NCBI RefSeq assembly: GCF_036568125.1
Contig: NZ_DATCTF010000011.1
Coordinates: 124,001 to 188,000, forward strand
Length of the DNA: 64,000 nucleotides
Origin: Magnetovibrio sp.
GTDB taxonomy: Bacteria; Pseudomonadota; Alphaproteobacteria; Rhodospirillales; Magnetovibrionaceae
Direction: 5' to 3'
Position 1 is the first letter of the stretch, and the number at the start of each line of letters is the position of its first letter. The notes under the pieces were generated by a model. That model searched no databases, was not told the DNA's origin, and was given only the letters and a program-made list of their open reading frames with translations. This document shows positions 55,020 through 64,000 of the stretch, piece after piece. Made by a program: the position numbers and the translations under genes.

Positions 55020-55789
55020 CAAAAACGGTCCTTTCGTGAACGGATTTCGGCGAACACTTCTTCGGCCTCGCGATCGGCCATGCCCAGCATGGTTTTGAAG
55101 GCCGGGATGTCGCAACGCAAAAACGGATTGGTGCGTACCTCTTGCTCCAAAGTGCTCGGCACTGTCGACCGGCCCTGTTCGCGCAGACGAATAACCTCGT
55201 CGGCGCGGGCCTGCAGATCGGCGTTATCGGGGTCGATGCTCAACGCGAAGTCGGCGTTGGCGTTGGTGTATTCGTGGGCGCAATAAACCTGCGTCTGGGT
55301 GGGCAGGTCGCGCAGCTTTTTCAGGCTGTTCCACATCTGCGTGGCGGACCCGCCGAACAGCCGCCCGCAACCGAGCGAAAACAACGTATCGCCGACGAAC
55401 ACCGCGTTCTCCGCATCGAAACTATACGCCAGATGGTTTTTGGTGTGGCCCGGCACTTCCATCACCCGGGCCGTGGTTCCGCCCAATTCAATCAGATCGC
55501 CGTCCAGCACGCCGTGATCGCACTTGGGGATTTGGCCGAAATCGTGACGGTTGCCGTAAACCACCGACCCGAAGGCCTCGACGATTTCCGGGATACCGTC
55601 GGTGTGATCGTAATGGGGGTGAGTTACCAAGATGTGAGAAATCGTCCAGCCGAGCTTATTCGCCGCGTCGATCACCGGTCCTGCGACTGCGGGATCCACG
55701 CAAGCGGTTTTCCCGCTCTGCACATCGTGGATCAGATAGACATAGTTGTCGTTCAGGACCGGCACCTGCCGGATATCGAGACCGCTCAT
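55019..55789 (-). CDS. gloB: hydroxyacylglutathione hydrolase (glyoxalase II)
   Basis: Hydrolyses S-lactoylglutathione to lactate and glutathione in methylglyoxal detoxification. The ATG at 55789 gives MSGLDIRQVPVLNDNYVYLIHD, the family start; the frame extends 26 codons upstream. The metallo-beta-lactamase zinc motif THPHYDHTDG (His57, His59, Asp61, His62) is complete, followed by GHTKNHLAY, FVGDTLFSLGCGR and AHEYTNAN. Length 256 residues. Confidence 0.95.
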   Translation of the reverse strand: MSGLDIRQVPVLNDNYVYLIHDVQSGKTACVDPAVAGPVIDAANKLGWTISHILVTHPHYDHTDGIPEIVEAFGSVVYGNRHDFGQIPKCDHGVLDGDLIELGGTTARVMEVPGHTKNHLAYSFDAENAVFVGDTLFSLGCGRLFGGSATQMWNSLKKLRDLPTQTQVYCAHEYTNANADFALSIDPDNADLQARADEVIRLREQGRSTVPSTLEQEVRTNPFLRCDIPAFKTMLGMADREAEEVFAEIRSRKDRF

Positions 55790-55903
55790 GGGATGGTGCG
55801 CCTCATTCTGTTCTGTCGTTGCGCTGAAGGTATCATCCCTGAAACGTCTTCGCATCCGTGATTTCACTTTTTGCCCACGCCTTTAGGCCCTAAACTGCCG
55901 CCC

Positions 55904-56635
55904 ATGTGGATGGATGCCGTCGATCTTCGAGAATTTTACGCCACGACCACCGGTCGGGTGGCGCGTAGCGTGATCCGCCAAAATCTGCGCCAGATGTGGC
56001 CGGATGTGGCGGGTTTGGACGTGTTGGGCATTGGCTACACCACGCCTTATCTGGGCCTGTTCCGTCCCGAAGCCGCGCGTACCGTCGCCGCCATGCCCGC
56101 CCGCCAGGGGGTGTTGCACTGGCCGCCCAACGAACCGGGCCTGACCGCGCTGGTCAATGAAAGCGAACTGCCGTTCGCGGACCTGTCCATGGACCGCATC
56201 TTGATGGTTCATGCGGTGGAATCGTCCGAACAACTGCGTCACATGCTGCGCGAGGTGTGGCGGGTGCTGTCCGACAGCGGGCGGCTGATCGTGGTCGCGC
56301 CCAATCGCCGCGGCATCTGGGCGCGCTTGGAACGCAGCCCCTTCGCTCACGGCCAGCCTTACTCGCCGTCGCAATTGTCGCGGCTTTTGCGCGACAACAT
56401 GTTCACGCCGATCCGCTCGCAGGTCGGGCTGTACATGCCGCCCAGCCATTCGCGCCTGCTGCTCGGCGCCGCGCCGGCGTGGGAACAGATCGGGCGGCGA
56501 CTGTTTCCGGCATTCGGCGGGGTGGTGATGGTCGAAGCGGCCAAGGAAATCTACGCCGGACAACTGACCGCCAAACGCGAGACGCGGCGCGCCTTCGCCC
56601 TCGCCCCGCCCGGACGCGGCACCAACCGCGGCTAA
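55904..56635 (+). CDS. methyltransferase-like protein (type 11 fold)
   Basis: A 243-residue protein with a SAM-dependent methyltransferase fold: motif-I-like VLGIGYTTPYLGLF (degenerate: no GxGxG), then MDRILMVHAVE and EVWRVLSDSGRLIVVAPN typical of Methyltransf_11. The weak motif I leaves catalytic activity uncertain. The ATG at 55904 is preferred over the upstream TTG at 55871; another ATG is at 55910. It is divergent from gloB and common in alphaproteobacteria beside it. Function unknown. Confidence 0.8.
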   Translation: MWMDAVDLREFYATTTGRVARSVIRQNLRQMWPDVAGLDVLGIGYTTPYLGLFRPEAARTVAAMPARQGVLHWPPNEPGLTALVNESELPFADLSMDRILMVHAVESSEQLRHMLREVWRVLSDSGRLIVVAPNRRGIWARLERSPFAHGQPYSPSQLSRLLRDNMFTPIRSQVGLYMPPSHSRLLLGAAPAWEQIGRRLFPAFGGVVMVEAAKEIYAGQLTAKRETRRAFALAPPGRGTNRG

Positions 56636-56677
56636 ACGTTCACCCTCGGTTCATGTGCTGCGCGCTAGAGTGAGGGC

Positions 56678-57757
56678 ATGGCCTCTCATGTCCTCACCCG
56701 CCGCACGTTCTGTTTCACGGCCGCCGCGACCGCGCTCGCCCCTTGGGCCGCCCTGGCGCGCACGGAACCGCAAAACCTCGAACGCGCGCTCGATATGATC
56801 GCGCGCCACGTGGTGGTCGATCTGCATGCCCATCCGGGCAAACTTTACGACGGCGGCGATCCTTTGCCCCGGCTGCGCGATCTGGCCCTGGCCAAGATCA
56901 CCGCGTTCGGCTTCGCCATTCCCACCGACGCGCCGATTCTTGGCACGCGGGGCGGATTGCCACAGCCCGTGCGTCCGCCCGAACCCGGTGAGCTGTACGA
57001 TTTCACCGTTCAACACCTCACCACCTTGCGCAATGCCCTACACCTCGCCGACATGTCGGTTTTGAAAAAACCTGCCGACATTTTGCGCGCCAAGCAAATC
57101 GGACGGCCCGGCGCGCTGATCGCGTTGGAAGGCGGCGATTTCCTCGCAGGACGGTTGGAGCGCGTGGCCGCCGTCCATGCCTTGGGCGTGCATTCCATCC
57201 AACTGGTGCACTTCACCCCCAACGCGCTGGGCACGGTGCGCACCCAAGCCCCGAATGGCCCGGCCTTGAGCGATTTTGGCCATGCGGTGGTGCGCGAACA
57301 AAACCGTCTCGGCCTGATCGTCGATGTGACCCACATGACCCGCGAGGGCGTCGAGGCCGTGGCCGCAACCAGCCGCGCCCCGGTGATGCTGTCGCACACC
57401 GGTTTCGAAGGCCATTACATGCACGGTCGCGGCGTGCACCTCGCAACCACCCTGGCGGTGAAAGCCACCGGCGGGGTCATCGGCCTGCGGCCGCTGGGCG
57501 ATGTAGACGGTCACAAGAACCTGGGCGCGTTCGCCGATGAAATGATGCATTTGATCGAACATGTAGGCATCGACTATGTGGCGCTGGGCACCGACATGGA
57601 CGGTGCGAAAAGCCCCTTCAAGGGCTATGGCGCGATGGCGTTGTTCATCGACGAACTGTTCCGGCGCGACCTCGGCGAGGAAGAAATCGCCAAGATCATC
57701 GGCGGCAACTTCGTGCGCCTGTTCAGCAAAGTCATGAACGTCGCCGAAACCGGCTGA
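56678..57757 (+). CDS. membrane dipeptidase, peptidase M19 family, probable Tat export
   Basis: Zinc dipeptidase-fold protein of 359 residues. The N-terminus TRRTFCFTAAATALAPWAAL has a twin-arginine and a hydrophobic stretch ending ALA-R (residue 28), so Tat export is likely. The active-site motif VVDLHAHPG has His50 and His52; a second metal segment is MLSHTGFEGHY. Length and motifs match M19 dipeptidases, but some members cleave other amide bonds. It starts about 40 bp after the methyltransferase and ends 1 bp before the convergent metW stop. Confidence 0.9.
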   Translation: MASHVLTRRTFCFTAAATALAPWAALARTEPQNLERALDMIARHVVVDLHAHPGKLYDGGDPLPRLRDLALAKITAFGFAIPTDAPILGTRGGLPQPVRPPEPGELYDFTVQHLTTLRNALHLADMSVLKKPADILRAKQIGRPGALIALEGGDFLAGRLERVAAVHALGVHSIQLVHFTPNALGTVRTQAPNGPALSDFGHAVVREQNRLGLIVDVTHMTREGVEAVAATSRAPVMLSHTGFEGHYMHGRGVHLATTLAVKATGGVIGLRPLGDVDGHKNLGAFADEMMHLIEHVGIDYVALGTDMDGAKSPFKGYGAMALFIDELFRRDLGEEEIAKIIGGNFVRLFSKVMNVAETG

Positions 57758-58396
57758 TCATTTTCGGAGCAAGAACACACCCTGTTCGCCGAACCAGTTG
57801 GCGACGGCGACCGAATTGCCGATGGTTTTGGACGAGCCTTCTTCGTCCAAGAACAAGCTGCGTTCGATGGTCAGGTTCATCTCTTGGGTCAACGCGACGA
57901 AATCGCGAATGGTGCAAAAGTGGATGTTGGGGGTGTTGTACCATTCGTAGGGCAGGTTTTCGCTCACCGGCATGCGCCCCTTGAACATCATATAGAGCCG
58001 CAATCGCCAATAGCCGAAGTTGGGAAGCGACACGATGGCGCGTTTGCCGATGCGCATCATCTGTTCGAGAACTTCGCGCGGCTCGTGCATGGCTTGCAGG
58101 GTTTGGCTGAGGATCACATAGTCGAAAGCCCCGTCGGGATAATCCTTGAGGTCGGTTTCGACGTCGCCTTGCACCACCGACAATCCCGATGACACGCACG
58201 CCTGCACACCCTGGGTGCTGATTTCGATGCCGCGCGCGTCGACTTGCTTGAACCGCCACAGGTAATCCAGCAGCATGCCGTTGCCGCACCCCGCGTCGAG
58301 CACACGGGTGCCCGGCTCGATCATGTCGGCGATCAATTGCAGATCGACGCGGATGCCCTTGGGATTGTTTTCAAGGTCGGCGGGGGTCATCATCAC
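57758..58396 (-). CDS. metW: methionine biosynthesis protein MetW
   Basis: Methyltransferase-fold partner of MetX that is needed for full homoserine acyltransferase activity in many proteobacteria. The 212-residue protein has [13 protein letters not shown] at residues 31-43 and the family-typical [23 protein letters not shown] and [21 protein letters not shown] segments. It overlaps metX by 4 bp, confirming the MetXW pair. The ATG is one of three near the start (MMMTPADL). Confidence 0.94.
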   Translation of the reverse strand: MMMTPADLENNPKGIRVDLQLIADMIEPGTRVLDAGCGNGMLLDYLWRFKQVDARGIEISTQGVQACVSSGLSVVQGDVETDLKDYPDGAFDYVILSQTLQAMHEPREVLEQMMRIGKRAIVSLPNFGYWRLRLYMMFKGRMPVSENLPYEWYNTPNIHFCTIRDFVALTQEMNLTIERSLFLDEEGSSKTIGNSVAVANWFGEQGVFLLRK

Positions 58397-59565
58397 GGCT
58401 CTTTCCTTTTCAAACCGCGATGCTCCGCGCAGCCTTCGAGAAAGCCCTCAAACACCTTGTGAAATTCCGGTTCGTCGAGCAAGAACGCGTCGTGGCCCTT
58501 GTCCGATTCTATCTCGACGAAGCTGACGTTGGCCGCCCCGGCGTTGAGCGCATGAACGATGTCGCGATTTTCGCGGGTCGGATACAGCCAGTCGGAGGTG
58601 AACGACATCACCAAAAAGCGCACCGGGGTGTTCTTGAACGCGTGCGCCAGATGCCCATCGTGGCGTTGGGCGACGTCAAAATAGTCCATTGCACGGGTGA
58701 TGTAGAGGTATGCGTTGGCGTCGAAGCGGTCGACAAAGGTGCTGCCTTGATGGCGCAGATAGCTTTCCACCTGGAAATCCGCGTCGAACCCGTACGTGAC
58801 CGCGTCGCGATCTTGCAGATTGCGGCCGAATTTGCGCGTCAGCGCGGTTTCCGACAGATAGGTGATGTGCGCAGCCATGCGCGCCACCGCCAAGCCGCGG
58901 TGCGGACGCTTGCCTTGGGCGTGATAATCGCCGCCGCACCAATCCGGGTCGGACATAATCGATTGGCGCCCAACTTCGTTGAACGCGATGTTTTGCGCCG
59001 AATGACGCGCCGCCGTGGCGATGGGCACCGCGGCGAAGACGTTTTCGGGATATTGACAGGCCCATTCCAGAACCTGCATGCCGCCCATCGATCCGCCGAC
59101 CACGGCAAACAGGCTTTCGATGCCCAAATGATCGATCAGCAGCTTTTGCGTGCGCACCATGTCGCCGATGGTGATCACCGGGAAATCCAGTGCCCATTCC
59201 TTGCCCGTGTCGGGATTGATGTCGCTGGGCCCCGTGGTTCCCATGCATCCACCCAAGATATTGGAACAAATGACAAAATATCGGTCGGTGTCGATCACCT
59301 TCCCCGGCCCGATGACCTGTTGCCACCATCCGGATTTTCCGGTCACCGGGTGATTTTCAACGGCGTATTGATCGCCGGTCAGCGCATGGCACACCAAGAT
59401 GGCGTTGGATTTTTCCGCGTTCAGCTGCCCCCAGGTTTGATAGGCTACATGTACGTCGTGCAGCTCCACCCCGCTGTCCAGGCGCAGGGGTTCATCCTGC
59501 GCCAGACACACGCGGTGTCCGGGCAGGGTCCACTCAGCATTTACGGCGGCCTCGTCAGCACTCAT
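58393..59565 (-). CDS. metX: homoserine O-acetyltransferase (or succinyltransferase) MetX
   Basis: Acylates homoserine in methionine synthesis. The ATG at 59565 gives a 390-residue alpha/beta hydrolase; upstream in-frame codons lack homology. Nucleophile Ser159 sits in [12 protein letters not shown], with Asp in FTSDWLYPT and His in [11 protein letters not shown] completing the triad. [17 protein letters not shown] is the usual MetX motif. Coupled to metW. No SAM-II or SAM-V riboswitch is seen in the 182-bp gap to the chorismate mutase gene. Acyl-CoA preference cannot be told from motifs seen here. Confidence 0.94.
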   Translation of the reverse strand: MSADEAAVNAEWTLPGHRVCLAQDEPLRLDSGVELHDVHVAYQTWGQLNAEKSNAILVCHALTGDQYAVENHPVTGKSGWWQQVIGPGKVIDTDRYFVICSNILGGCMGTTGPSDINPDTGKEWALDFPVITIGDMVRTQKLLIDHLGIESLFAVVGGSMGGMQVLEWACQYPENVFAAVPIATAARHSAQNIAFNEVGRQSIMSDPDWCGGDYHAQGKRPHRGLAVARMAAHITYLSETALTRKFGRNLQDRDAVTYGFDADFQVESYLRHQGSTFVDRFDANAYLYITRAMDYFDVAQRHDGHLAHAFKNTPVRFLVMSFTSDWLYPTRENRDIVHALNAGAANVSFVEIESDKGHDAFLLDEPEFHKVFEGFLEGCAEHRGLKRKEP

Positions 59566-59747
59566 ACTCGCGGATCGTCCTTCTTGGATTGCATAAGCCT
59601 CATTGCTATGGTTGCGTCTTGGAAGTGTCAATGTTTTCTTTGATTTCTCTAGGATTACTCTTTAATTTCCGCCCCAGAGATATTGAAGAGACATTGAGTT
59701 GTTAGCGACCTTCATCATAAGCGAATCATACCCTTTTAGGACCCCTC

Positions 59748-60605
59748 ATGGCGCGTGACTTAACAGACCTCCGGCGCGAAATCGACGCCATCGACGATCA
59801 GATTCACGATCTGCTCAAACAGCGGACCAAAATCGTCGAGGAAGTACGCCTGTACAAGAAGGACGAACGGGTCAAGATTCGCCCCGCCCGCGAGGCCGAG
59901 ATCATTTACCGCCTGTTCGCCCAGCACGATGGCAAATTCCCCAAACGCGAACTGTTTCGCATTTGGCGCGAACTGATCGTCGCGACGCTGAGCCTCGAAG
60001 GGCCGTTTTCGGCGGGCGTGTTCATGGACGACGAAGGCAACAGTTTCTGGGATCTGGCCCGCGACCAGTACGGCAGCTACACGCCGATGACGCCGTTCCC
60101 ATCGACCCGGCGCATCATCGAAGCGGTGCAAAAGCAGGAGGTCACCGTCGGCATCGTGCCGATGCCCGAACGCGCCGAACAGGACCCGTGGTGGCGACGC
60201 ATGGCGTTCGAGGGTGAGCACGTGCCGCGGGTGATCGCCCGCCTTCCCTTCGTCAGCGGTTCCAACGCCCGCCCGCGCGACCAGGAAGCGTTGGTCGTTT
60301 CCCCGGTGCCCCAAGAACCCACCGGACGCGACCGCACCTATTTGGTGATCGAAAGCGCCGAGCAACTGGCCCCCAGCCAAATCAACGCCGCCTTGCGCGA
60401 CGTCGGTCTGGGCATGGTGTTTTCCACCGAATGCCACGACGACCATCGCCCCAGCGTGTGGCAGATCTTGATCGAGTTGGACGATTTCGTCGCCTCCGAC
60501 GATCCGCGCATCGAACAATTCAAAAACGCATTCGACGGCGCGGTGCAATTCGCCGTCACCATCGGTGGCTACGCCGTCCCTGTCGCGGATGACGAGCTGG
60601 CTTAA
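59748..60605 (+). CDS. chorismate mutase with a divergent prephenate dehydratase-like C-terminal domain
   Basis: A 285-residue protein. Residues 5-90 are an AroQ-type chorismate mutase (LTDLRREIDAIDDQIHDLLKQR, then PAREAEII, and a typical EL-x-RIWRELI helix). After about residue 95 the sequence resembles a prephenate dehydratase core only weakly: FPSTRRIIEAVQKQEVTVGIVPMPE recalls the family's valine/proline region, but the conserved catalytic TRF motif and a clear ACT pattern are not visible. A mutase-only function with a degraded or regulatory tail is therefore likely. It heads the run with hisC and tyrC, aromatic amino acid genes. Confidence 0.88.
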   Translation: MARDLTDLRREIDAIDDQIHDLLKQRTKIVEEVRLYKKDERVKIRPAREAEIIYRLFAQHDGKFPKRELFRIWRELIVATLSLEGPFSAGVFMDDEGNSFWDLARDQYGSYTPMTPFPSTRRIIEAVQKQEVTVGIVPMPERAEQDPWWRRMAFEGEHVPRVIARLPFVSGSNARPRDQEALVVSPVPQEPTGRDRTYLVIESAEQLAPSQINAALRDVGLGMVFSTECHDDHRPSVWQILIELDDFVASDDPRIEQFKNAFDGAVQFAVTIGGYAVPVADDELA

Positions 60606-60631
60606 GGACATTACGTCATGAGGATCTTGAA

Positions 60632-61720
60632 ATGAGCCCGGCCATTGCGCCGCGTCCCGGCATCTTGGACATCAGCCCCTATGTCGGGGGTGAATCCAAA
60701 TTATCCGGTGTTGAACGCATCATCAAACTGTCGTCGAACGAAGGCGCGTTCGGGCCTTCGCCCAAGGCCATCGCAGCCATGGAAGACGCCGCCAAGACCA
60801 TGCACCGCTACCCCGACGGCGGGGCCATTAAATTGCGCGAAGCCATCGCCAGGCGGTTCGGCCTGGATGCGGAACGGATCGTGTGCGGCGCGGGTTCGGA
60901 CGAGTTGTTGAGCCTGCTGACCTACAGCTACGCCGGTCCGGGCGACGAGGTGCTGTATACCGAGCACGGTTTTTTGATCTATCCGATTGCCGCGAAAGCG
61001 GCCGGTGCAACCCCGGTCAAGGCACCCGAAAGCAACCTGCGCACCGATGTCGAGGCGTTGTTGGACGCGGTGACGGACAAAACCCGCATCGTGTTCATCG
61101 CCAACCCCAACAACCCCACCGGCACGTACTTGAGCCACGCGGAACTGAACATGTTGCGCGCGGGCCTGCCCGACGATGTGTTGTTGGTGATCGACGCCGC
61201 GTACGCCGAATTCGTTGGCCGCAACGATTACAGTCCCGGCGTCGAACTGGTCAACGCGGGACAAAACACCGTCATGACGCGGACCTTTTCAAAAATGTTC
61301 GGGCTTGGCGGCATGCGCGTGGGTTGGGGCTATTTCCCCACCGAAATCGCCGATGTGCTCAACCGTGTGCGCGGACCGTTCAACGTTTCCGCCGCCGGGC
61401 AAGCCGCCGCGATCGCATCGATCGAAGATCTGGCTTTCCAGGAAAAATGCTTCGAGCACAACCTCGCCTGGATCGCCAAGACCGAAGCCGCCCTGCACGA
61501 AATGGGCATCGACACCACCGCCAGCGTCGCCAATTTCGTTCTGGCGCGTTTCGGCGAAACCAGCACGGCGGAAAAAGCCGACGCGTTCTTGCGCGAACGC
61601 GGCATCATCGTACGCCGGGTCGCCAGTTACGACCTGCCCGATTGCCTGCGCATTTCCATCGGCGCGGCGGACGAGATGGAAGCCTTCCTCGCCGCCATGC
61701 GCGAATTCACGGGAACCTGA
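60632..61720 (+). CDS. hisC: histidinol-phosphate aminotransferase family
   Basis: PLP enzyme of class I/II, 362 residues; in this gene context it may work on phenylpyruvate or prephenate as well as imidazole-acetol phosphate. PLP lysine Lys221 in TRTFSKMFGLGGMR; NPNNPTGTYLS and YSYAGPGDEV also match. It starts 26 bp after the mutase gene, and tyrC follows 3 bp after its stop, so they form one operon. Confidence 0.92.
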   Translation: MSPAIAPRPGILDISPYVGGESKLSGVERIIKLSSNEGAFGPSPKAIAAMEDAAKTMHRYPDGGAIKLREAIARRFGLDAERIVCGAGSDELLSLLTYSYAGPGDEVLYTEHGFLIYPIAAKAAGATPVKAPESNLRTDVEALLDAVTDKTRIVFIANPNNPTGTYLSHAELNMLRAGLPDDVLLVIDAAYAEFVGRNDYSPGVELVNAGQNTVMTRTFSKMFGLGGMRVGWGYFPTEIADVLNRVRGPFNVSAAGQAAAIASIEDLAFQEKCFEHNLAWIAKTEAALHEMGIDTTASVANFVLARFGETSTAEKADAFLRERGIIVRRVASYDLPDCLRISIGAADEMEAFLAAMREFTGT

Positions 61721-61723
61721 TCG

Positions 61724-62650
61724 ATGGCCAACGGCGCACCCATTTTCGACCGCGTGGCCCTGATCGGCATCGGCCTGATCGGTTCCAGCCTTGCCTTGGC
61801 CATGCGCCTGCACGGCCTGAGCCGCCATATCGCCGTTTCGACACGCAGCGCGCCGACGTTGGCGACGGCCGAGAAACTGAACCTCGGCGACAGTTATACG
61901 CTCGACGCCGCCGAAGCGGTGCGCGGCGCGGATCTTGTGGTGATCTGCACGCCGATGGGCGCACAAGGCGCGGTCGCCCAGTCGATCCGCGATAGCTTGA
62001 AGCCCGGCGCCATCGTCACCGATGTCGGCTCGGTCAAAGCCACCACCGTGCGCGACATCGCCCCACACCTGCCCGACGGCGTTCATCTGGTGCCGGGCCA
62101 CCCCATCGCGGGAACCGAGCATTCGGGCCCCGAAGCGGGATTCGCCGCCCTGTTCCCTGGGCGCTGGACCATCCTCACCCCCTCGCCCCAAACCGATGCC
62201 GGGGCCGTCGATAAAGTCCGGCGGTTGTGGGAAGGCTGCGGTTCCAACGTCGAAATCATGACCCCCGAACATCACGACCGGGTGCTGGCCATCACCTCGC
62301 ATCTGCCCCACTTGATCGCCTACACCATCGTCGACACCGCCGATCAGATGGAAGATGAAACCAAGGAAGAAGTGATCAAGTTTTCCGCTTCGGGCTTTCG
62401 CGACTTCACCCGCATCGCTGCGGGCGATCCGGTGATGTGGCGCGATGTGTTCTTGACCAACCGCGATGCGGTTTTGGAAATACTCGGCCGTTTCAACGAA
62501 GACCTCACCGCCTTGCAGCGCGCCATTCGTAAAGGCGACGGCGAGATGTTGGAAACCACCTTTGCGCGCGCGCGCGCGGTGCGCCGTTCGATCATCGACG
62601 CCAAACAACATATTCCCGATGTGAAGCCGGGCGACGAATCTGCTCAGTAA
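61724..62650 (+). CDS. tyrC: prephenate/arogenate dehydrogenase
   Basis: NAD(P)-dependent TyrA-family enzyme of 308 residues for tyrosine synthesis. Rossmann motif VALIGIGLIGSSLA near residues 8-21; VTDVGSVKATT and PGHPIAGTEHSGPEAG hold the conserved catalytic His region. The second half is helical, as in dimeric TyrA. It is coupled to hisC by a 3-bp gap and overlaps the convergent DUF2125 gene by 7 bp. Cofactor and prephenate-versus-arogenate preference are not determined. Confidence 0.93.
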   Translation: MANGAPIFDRVALIGIGLIGSSLALAMRLHGLSRHIAVSTRSAPTLATAEKLNLGDSYTLDAAEAVRGADLVVICTPMGAQGAVAQSIRDSLKPGAIVTDVGSVKATTVRDIAPHLPDGVHLVPGHPIAGTEHSGPEAGFAALFPGRWTILTPSPQTDAGAVDKVRRLWEGCGSNVEIMTPEHHDRVLAITSHLPHLIAYTIVDTADQMEDETKEEVIKFSASGFRDFTRIAAGDPVMWRDVFLTNRDAVLEILGRFNEDLTALQRAIRKGDGEMLETTFARARAVRRSIIDAKQHIPDVKPGDESAQ

Positions 62651-63825
62651 ATCGGTTTGACGTCTTTGTAATCGCGCGGCGGCGGCGGCGGTTCCACGGC
62701 AGGCACGGGCGCCGACGGCGCCACTTGACCTGGAAAGCCCCAATCCAGCGTCGGCATTTTCATCACCTTGAGCGGCCCCAGGCTGAGTTCGCCATCTTGC
62801 AGGGTGACCGAAACATTGATGAAGGGCGCCCCGCCGCCTTGAGGCTTTTTGCTCAGCGCCGACAGGGCCATGGTCGTCATCACCGCGTCGCTGTCACGCA
62901 TCACGCCGCGCGCGCGGAGAATTTCCAACACCTGGAATAAACCTTCGATCTTGGCCGTAAACGCGCCTTGAGGCTGGAGGTTCTTGTCAAACGCCAAGGT
63001 TCCACCCGCAGCCAATCCAAGCGGGCCGCTACGAAACTTCAGGCGTTCAAACTCGACCGCGCCGCCACTGTCGCGCCAGGCCGGAATGCTCACCTTGGCC
63101 GGGCCGGGCACCACCGATCCGGTGACGCGGGCGATCATATCGATGCTTTGCACGTGGTCGCCGAGCGGCTGGGGCAAGACATCGGGCAGCACGAGATTGC
63201 TACCAACGACGTTGAGCTTCAGTCCCGTACCCCCCGCCTGCGTGGCAGGATCATGGGACATTTGAATGTGTAATTGTTCAGCCGACAGCGGTGCGGTGCC
63301 GTTCATCGACAGTCCGCTCATCACGGCATTCAGGCTTTGAGGCCAGGCATCGCCCAACACCACATCGGCCACCAGTTTTTCGACGGCCCCGTTAAAACGC
63401 AACGCGCCGTCGCCCAGCGTCAGTTCGTGGTGGCCCGACGCGAGTAGGTGCAGCTTCCATGGCGTCCAGGGCCGCGCGCTGACCGTCACGCTGTCGCTTT
63501 TCCATCCGATCACGTTGGCGAAAGCGCTGCCCTCATAATGTGGCTCGCTCAAAGTCACGGTGATGCGCGTTGGGAACCCGGCGGTTTGCATCTCGGCAAA
63601 ATCGACGATAGCGCCCTGGGCGCGCTGTTGATCGACCCAGCCGGTGATCTCGGCCTTGGCCCAGGCCGACGCCGCGTACCACACGAACGACCACAAACCG
63701 AACACCAGCGCCGCACTAGCGATAAATGCCACCACGGTCTGAAATCTTCTCAGCTCTTTGGGTTTTTGGTAGGTGAGCGCGGGATGATTGTAGTGATCCC
63801 AGTCGCGATCGGGTCGTTTGGCCAT
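62644..63825 (-). CDS. DUF2125 domain-containing membrane protein
   Basis: A 393-residue protein with an N-terminal transmembrane anchor (about residues 27-50, VVAFIASAALVFGLWSFVWYAA) and a long periplasmic beta-rich domain of the DUF2125 family; ends in a Pro-rich tail. The ATG at 63825 follows a GGAGAAA site. DUF2125 proteins are common in alphaproteobacteria beside tyrC and have no defined function, though similarity to AsmA-type lipid-transfer folds is sometimes suggested. It is convergent with tyrC. Confidence 0.87.
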   Translation of the reverse strand: MAKRPDRDWDHYNHPALTYQKPKELRRFQTVVAFIASAALVFGLWSFVWYAASAWAKAEITGWVDQQRAQGAIVDFAEMQTAGFPTRITVTLSEPHYEGSAFANVIGWKSDSVTVSARPWTPWKLHLLASGHHELTLGDGALRFNGAVEKLVADVVLGDAWPQSLNAVMSGLSMNGTAPLSAEQLHIQMSHDPATQAGGTGLKLNVVGSNLVLPDVLPQPLGDHVQSIDMIARVTGSVVPGPAKVSIPAWRDSGGAVEFERLKFRSGPLGLAAGGTLAFDKNLQPQGAFTAKIEGLFQVLEILRARGVMRDSDAVMTTMALSALSKKPQGGGAPFINVSVTLQDGELSLGPLKVMKMPTLDWGFPGQVAPSAPVPAVEPPPPPRDYKDVKPIY

Positions 63826-63963
63826 CCGGTTTCTCCGAAACATGCACGCGTGGGATACTCTATAACCCACTGTGGGACCAACGTACAGAAAGACCTAATA
63901 CAATTTATGCTGTCGCTGAAATGTATCGTTGTGACTGCGCCGCGTTGAAGTTAGCATGCCCGC

Positions 63964-64000
63964 ATGAGCGACCCGACGACTCTCCCCTCCGTTTGGCCCG
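63964..64000 (+). CDS. start of a gene cut by the window end (possible ChaC-type)
   Basis: An ATG at 63964 opens MSDPTTLPSVWP and the frame runs to the window end. Divergent from the DUF2125 gene with 138 bp between. Many alphaproteobacteria have a gamma-glutamylcyclotransferase gene at this place, but 12 residues do not allow an assignment. Confidence 0.3.
   Translation, partial: MSDPTTLPSVWP

Noticed and set aside
59566-59747. SAM-II-type riboswitch before metX
   Set aside because: I looked for the pseudoknot pattern on the minus strand of this gap and found no convincing match; only a purine-rich ribosome-like site near the start.

Overview
The window is a fairly GC-rich, gene-dense chromosomal segment of a denitrifying alphaproteobacterium. 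A Rhodospirillales relative of the Magnetospirillum/Magnetovibrio type is my best guess. The guess rests on a nirS-type nitrite reductase locus with a full heme d1 set, a phaR/phaA/phaB cluster, a chorismate mutase-hisC-tyrC-DUF2125 block and a metX-metW pair. The species cannot be fixed from the sequence alone. I see no tRNA, rRNA, insertion sequence, CRISPR array or prophage.

Layout. (1) 1-9.8 kb is a surface-polysaccharide region: asparagine synthetase, a methyltransferase, two glycosyltransferases, GDP-mannose dehydratase and GDP-fucose synthase, an O-antigen ligase-like protein and mannose-1-phosphate guanylyltransferase. (2) 9.9-22.6 kb is the nitrite reduction locus. The minus-strand operon nirE-C-F-D-L-G-H-J-N makes heme d1. 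The divergent plus-strand operon encodes NirS, a tetraheme NirT, two di-heme cytochromes and a cupredoxin, and is followed by a separately controlled bacteriohemerythrin. (3) 22.6-30.7 kb holds a minus-strand operon for an unusual heme-copper enzyme. It has a CuA subunit II, but its subunit I lacks the cross-linked tyrosine and so is probably a nitric oxide reductase. Downstream are SCO/SenC, a cytochrome b-ferredoxin-MvhD fusion and an unknown membrane protein. A second hemerythrin, a Dnr/NnrR-like regulator and a cyclic-nucleotide-domain protein lie next to it. (4) 30.8-36.4 kb: a one-chain pyruvate:ferredoxin oxidoreductase and a membrane adenylate/guanylate cyclase. (5) 36.7-43 kb: the queuosine genes queA-tgt-queF, queC-queE-queD and queG. 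(6) 43-51 kb: SUMF1-like protein, MscS channel, Hsp20, the PHB genes phaR, phaA and phaB, and an orphan hybrid-input histidine kinase. (7) 51-64 kb: housekeeping genes (GST-like proteins, a PfkB-like kinase with extra domains, glyoxalase II, M19 dipeptidase, metX/metW, aromatic amino acid genes).

How it works together. Perfect Crp/Fnr-type palindromes sit in the nirE/nirS divergent region (two), before the reductase operon and hemerythrin (two in tandem) and before the first hemerythrin (one). A matching regulator gene lies in the same window. The simplest reading is one NO/low-oxygen regulon that turns nitrite into NO (NirS), removes NO with the atypical CuA-containing reductase, and handles NO or oxygen with two hemerythrins. 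Electrons would reach NirS through NirT and the small cytochromes or cupredoxin. The cytochrome b-FeS-MvhD fusion is a candidate electron-entry module for the second enzyme and is the most novel-looking element here.
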